Shown here: positions 60,465 through 64,000 of the stretch, piece after piece
Numbering within the stretch: the stretch's first letter is position 1
Layout: each line of letters starts with the position of its first letter
Assembly: GCA_947179485.1 (NCBI GenBank)
Contig: OX359249.1
Coordinates: forward strand, 50,851,402 to 50,915,401
From: Allacma fusca
Taxonomy: Eukaryota > Arthropoda > Collembola > Symphypleona > Sminthuridae
Direction: 5' to 3'
Length of the DNA stretch: 64,000 bases
The notes under the pieces: model-generated
The model's database searches: none
What the model was told of the DNA's origin: nothing
The model's input: the letters and a program-made list of their open reading frames with translations, nothing else
Made by a program: the position numbers and the translations under genes

Positions 60465-61390
60465 AGCAAATGCTGAAAATGCAGCACTACTAACAATCTA
60501 TCATTCAAAATCGCAGCCTTCCTTCCTATTCAGCCTTCATAACACGAAATACCATAGCAATGCATTTAAACAACCCTTTTGTAGGTAAAACACCTGAAAA
60601 TCAGCGATACAGTTTACTCCATTAAGTTCGTTTATTAAAATCAGAAGCAATGGAGTAGGTCTCATTGTGCATATAACTGTACATTTGTGCATTTGTAGTG
60701 TTTTAGTACACTCTTGTATTTGTAACTATCTATTGTAGCTGATTGCATGCGCGAAGCCTTCTAAGTAGCAGAGGGCTACTTTACATAGTTCCTTACTTCG
60801 CCTTCCGTTTTCTGTTAATACTAGGAAGGCTTTCTTCGGCCTTTCCGAATTAATTAAGCCATCCCGCCTTCCCTTCCTAACTCTCTGGAAAATTGATATT
60901 CCGCCTTCAATGAAGCCTTCATTGAAGGCTAGCCTTCTACGATCGTACAATTATAAACTCTTGAACTTGTGAATTATTGCAGTGTATTCCAAAGGAATGA
61001 GTAGGACGAAATCCGGAAACTACACGACTCAATTCAATTTACTATTTTAATGCAATCATCATAATCACATTTATGCTTGAACTCATGCCAGAATTCTTTA
61101 AGCGCAGTTAATAAAGTTAAACATTTTATTATAAACTACCGTTCATCGCGTCATTTGAGTGTTAAAAAGATAAGCAGTGTAAAACCTTGCACATTTTACC
61201 GTTATCTTCGAGCCCACATACATACTCATTTGAGCATTCACACACGAACAATGTTGACCCCATTTTGTCATTTTCTCACCGTACCCACGCCCGAACATTG
61301 GTCCTTCGAGCCGGATTTTCCGTTAATTGACATCATAAAAAAGTTAACCGTTACGATAATAGATGTTTGAGCGACACGTAGATTGACATA
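60465..61390. other. Stretch with a GCCTTC-rich block, no gene
   Basis: 60740-60945 repeats GCCTTC and its complement AAGGC many times (for example AATGAAGCCTTCATTGAAGG), resembling the word-filled elements elsewhere, but without clear ends. The segment 60950-61390 precedes the BEL/Pao gag and may hold its LTR or leader; no LTR ends were identified. Confidence 0.4.
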
Positions 61391-63510
61391 ATGTCCGAGC
61401 TCAAGAAACGAGCAACTCTCAAAGCAGCCCTTACAAGGTTGAAGAATACATTGGATGGGTACACTGATGCCACCATTACACTTGTGGTAGTCAAAACTAC
61501 ACGGGAGAAGTTAGCAAAGCTGGAATCGGACCTCAGCGCAAATCACCATACAATTATAGAAAAAGGCAGCAGGCACCAACGAGGAAGCCGCACATGAGAC
61601 CGATTACCAGGGGACGGAGCAGAGGATCTACGGTATCAGTAACCAACTCCATGAGTTTGATGAGAAGAACGCTGAAGCGAAGAGAGCAGCAAATCCTCAT
61701 CCTACACCACCACCACCTCCTCCGCATACACCAAAACCAGAATTCCATCTTCCCAAAATGTAATTACCCACGTTCTCCGGGGACGTACAGAAATGGAAGA
61801 CCTTCCAGGATTTATTCAGGTCAATGGTTCATAACAATGATAGCCTAGCTCCAGTGCAATAGCTGCAATTTCTCAAGTCTGCCTTGAAGGGTGATGCCGC
61901 CAGATTACGGATGCCAACTACAAGGATGCTTGGGACATGTTGGAGACTAGCTACGCTAACGAAAAGGTAGTAGTCTTTGCTCTCATTCATAGGCTCATGG
62001 AACAGCCAAGCATTTCGGTTAAGACGGCATTCGAATTACGAAAATTAGTAGACACTACAAATGAAGTCATTCGGTCGTTTGATAACATGAAGACACCAAC
62101 TACAGAATGGAGCGATTTGTTATTGTATAGCATTACCCAGAAACTCGAGAGAGATGGGAGCTGCAACTTAAGGGTATAAAAATGTCAACATACGGGGAAC
62201 TCTTGATTTTCCTAAATGAACAAGCGCTAGCTCTAGAGTCCCTTAACACTAAGTCTAAGGTGAAGGCTGCAAATGAAAATAAGCCCAGACCAAATGAATC
62301 TAAGCCAGCAGCACCCAATAACCATCACATTGCTGCCAATGAGTCTCAATGTACATTCTGCGAAGGAAATCACCCAGCATACCGATGCGAAATATTCACC
62401 AACAAGGACCTCAGAGGTAAACAAGAGCTAGCCAGAGAAAAGTCCGTATGTTACAATTGCCTCCGGACTGGGCACTCCGTCAAGAAATGCTTATCATCAA
62501 ACTGTAGGAAATGTGGTCGAAAGCACAATACGCTTCTTTACTCTGACAGCATCCAGGTGGAGAACAAACCAAGGGAAGCTAATTCGTGTGTGGGACAACA
62601 ATCGGACCCTGCCAGCGTTCTGTTAGCAACTGTTCTCGTTCGAGTTACTGACAGCAAGAGTGTAGAGCACGAACTGCGAGCACTCTTGGACAATGGCTCT
62701 TAAACAAGCTTCATTTCAACTGGCTGCGTGAAGAAGCTGGGAATGAGGGCAGAATCTTCCAACATTAGCATTAATGGAATCGGATAGGACAGGATCGCTA
62801 CTGGAAATCAAAGGGTGAGGCTCAAAATCACTTCTCGGTATTCTCCTAAAACTCAATGCAATCATTCTAAACAAAGTCACAGGAGAACTGCCATCATTAG
62901 CATTGAACAAGAATAAATGATCTCATCTTGAAAACTTACAATCAGCCGATCCATACTTCCACCAGAGACAGAAAATAGATATTCTGTTGAGTGCTGACAT
63001 TTTCGCTGACATCCTAGCAAATGGAATCATCAAGGGAGAGACAGGCATGCCCATTGCTCAAAACACTTCATTAGGTTGGATAGTATTTGGTCATACTTCC
63101 AGCGTCACTCCGACCACTCAAGTCAATGTTCACATAGCACAATGTGAACTGAATTCTGCCCTCGAAAAGTTCTGAAAAGTGGAAGAAATTTCCGAAGAGC
63201 GAACGATGACAGCAGAAGAGCGTGCCTGCGAAGAACACTATTCAAGTAGCACCGCTCGTAATCATGATGGCAGTTACACAGTAAAACTTCCATTCAAGGA
63301 GAATCCTACACTCGCATTGGGAGACTCTCGTCAGATTGTCATGTACCGGTATCACTCAGTCGAGATACGCCTCAATTCCAATAATGAATTGAAAAAACTA
63401 CGATGACTTCATGCAGGAATTTATAGATTTGGGCCACATCGAGGAAGTGCCTGAAAATGAAATCATAAAACCCGTAGGTCATACGTATTATTTGCCGCCT
63501 TTTTAAAGAC
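61391..63510 (+). pseudogene. BEL/Pao LTR retrotransposon gag-pol remnant
   Basis: A decayed BEL/Pao copy read through several frames. 61391-61597: a gag N-terminus (MSELKKRATLKAALTRLKN). 61937-62179: a gag segment (LMEQPSISVKTAFELRKLVD). 62182-62703: a tail with paired zinc knuckles (CTFCEGNHPAYRC and CYNCLRTGHSVKKC) running into the aspartic protease, whose active site reads LLDNGS where D-S/T-G is expected. 62987-63175: pol linker (ILANGIIKG, TSLGWIVFG). 63179-63500: the conserved region before RT (EERACEEHY, YTVKLPFKENP, LGDSRQIVMYRY, FIDLGHIEEVPE). At least four stops or frameshifts occur, and the RT, RNase H and integrase are missing after 63510. This is an inactive fragment. Confidence 0.85.
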
Positions 63511-63547
63511 CCCATTTACTCGGTTTTATATTTTGCACAGTATTCTA

Positions 63548-63885
63548 CAGGATGACGTGATCCAGGGAGGTTCAATTAAAATCCCTATATTCAAGCCTTA
63601 TCGGAATATTCCTTGTACCTTTATAATTATTCCCCTTATAATCTGTCTTAATTTTTTAAACATTAATTCACCCCTTGCTCAAACTTCTTTCAAATACTTC
63701 ATTTGGAATCGTCTTCGAGTCATAAGAAAATAAGATCGTTGAAACGACAGGGTTGGATGGTTTTTTAATTTTAAATAAAACGTTTTGCTTGTATTGTTAC
63801 TACAAGCAAACAAGAGTAGTTAGTTAAAGGTTAATTGATTAAAGGTTGAAACTTCATTTGAATGTCCCTACACCACGTCATCCTG
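63548..63885. mobile_element. TA-target MITE, ends CAGGATGACGTG
   Basis: 338 bp with terminal repeats CAGGATGACGTG and its complement, and TA on both sides (63546-63547 and 63886-63887), as in Tc1/mariner-type elements. It follows directly on the truncated BEL/Pao pol and has no coding sequence. Confidence 0.65.
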
Positions 63886-64000
63886 TAAGAAATTGTGGGA
63901 AATAATGAGCCGAAACAAGAGGAGCATGATTGCGAGGGAGTGTAAACGTAAATAACATTACCGCATATTTTTTTGGGTTTGTACATCAATAATTTTACTA

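Noticed and set aside
1..64000. CRISPR array, operon or prokaryotic gene cluster
   Set aside because: Genes have spliceosomal introns, coding density is low, and the only regular repeats are minisatellite or transposon-internal without spacers.
1..64000. tRNA or rRNA genes
   Set aside because: No cloverleaf-compatible A and B box pair and no rRNA-like block was noticed by eye. A covariance-model search would be needed to exclude a tRNA.

Overview
This is a eukaryotic nuclear window, AT-rich and dense in transposons. Genes have spliceosomal introns with GT/AG borders. The two recognisable host genes are animal genes: a tweety-family chloride channel (+ strand, 14.1-19.1 kb) and an epsinR/CLINT1 (liquid facets-Related) ENTH adaptor (- strand, 25.7-28.1 kb). 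BEL/Pao and Penelope-like retroelements, short TTAGG-type strings and this gene style point to an arthropod, probably an insect. I cannot name the species.

Layout. 0.2-6.0 kb (- strand) holds two unidentified lysine-rich exons, then a multi-exon gene. That gene has a PHD finger and an RNase H-fold (MULE/KDZ-like) transposase core, and its four core exons stay in frame across introns. 7.3-11.9 kb is inverted-repeat elements. 14-19 kb is the complete tweety gene (13 exons, 526 codons plus stop when spliced). 21.2-24.3 kb is two hAT-type elements, a 15-bp minisatellite and a TTAGG inverted repeat. 25.7-28.1 kb is the complete epsinR gene (7 coding exons, 451 aa). 30-38 kb is nested non-autonomous DNA transposons. 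38.8-42 kb is a degenerate tandem array and a decayed Penelope RT, interrupted by a hAT element. 43-47 kb is a LINE 3' end and nested hAT elements rich in GGGAC. 47.4-51.5 kb is an LTR-retrotransposon 5' remnant and a second Penelope element, apparently split by a solo LTR. 52.0-53.9 kb is a hAT element that still shows the transposase C-terminal signature. 55.1-56.6 kb is a third Penelope element between inverted terminal repeats that carry degenerate hammerhead-like motifs. 59.2-60.5 kb is a 32-bp-repeat element beside a second copy of the 4 kb transposase gene, with a conserved intron position. 61.4-63.5 kb is a decayed BEL/Pao gag-pol.

The two host genes are independent housekeeping or neuronal-type genes; nothing suggests they work together. 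The striking property of the window is the transposon layer. At least eight elements show hAT hallmarks (8-bp target duplications and short terminal repeats, mostly starting CAG), and each is filled with its own short repeated word, different for every element.
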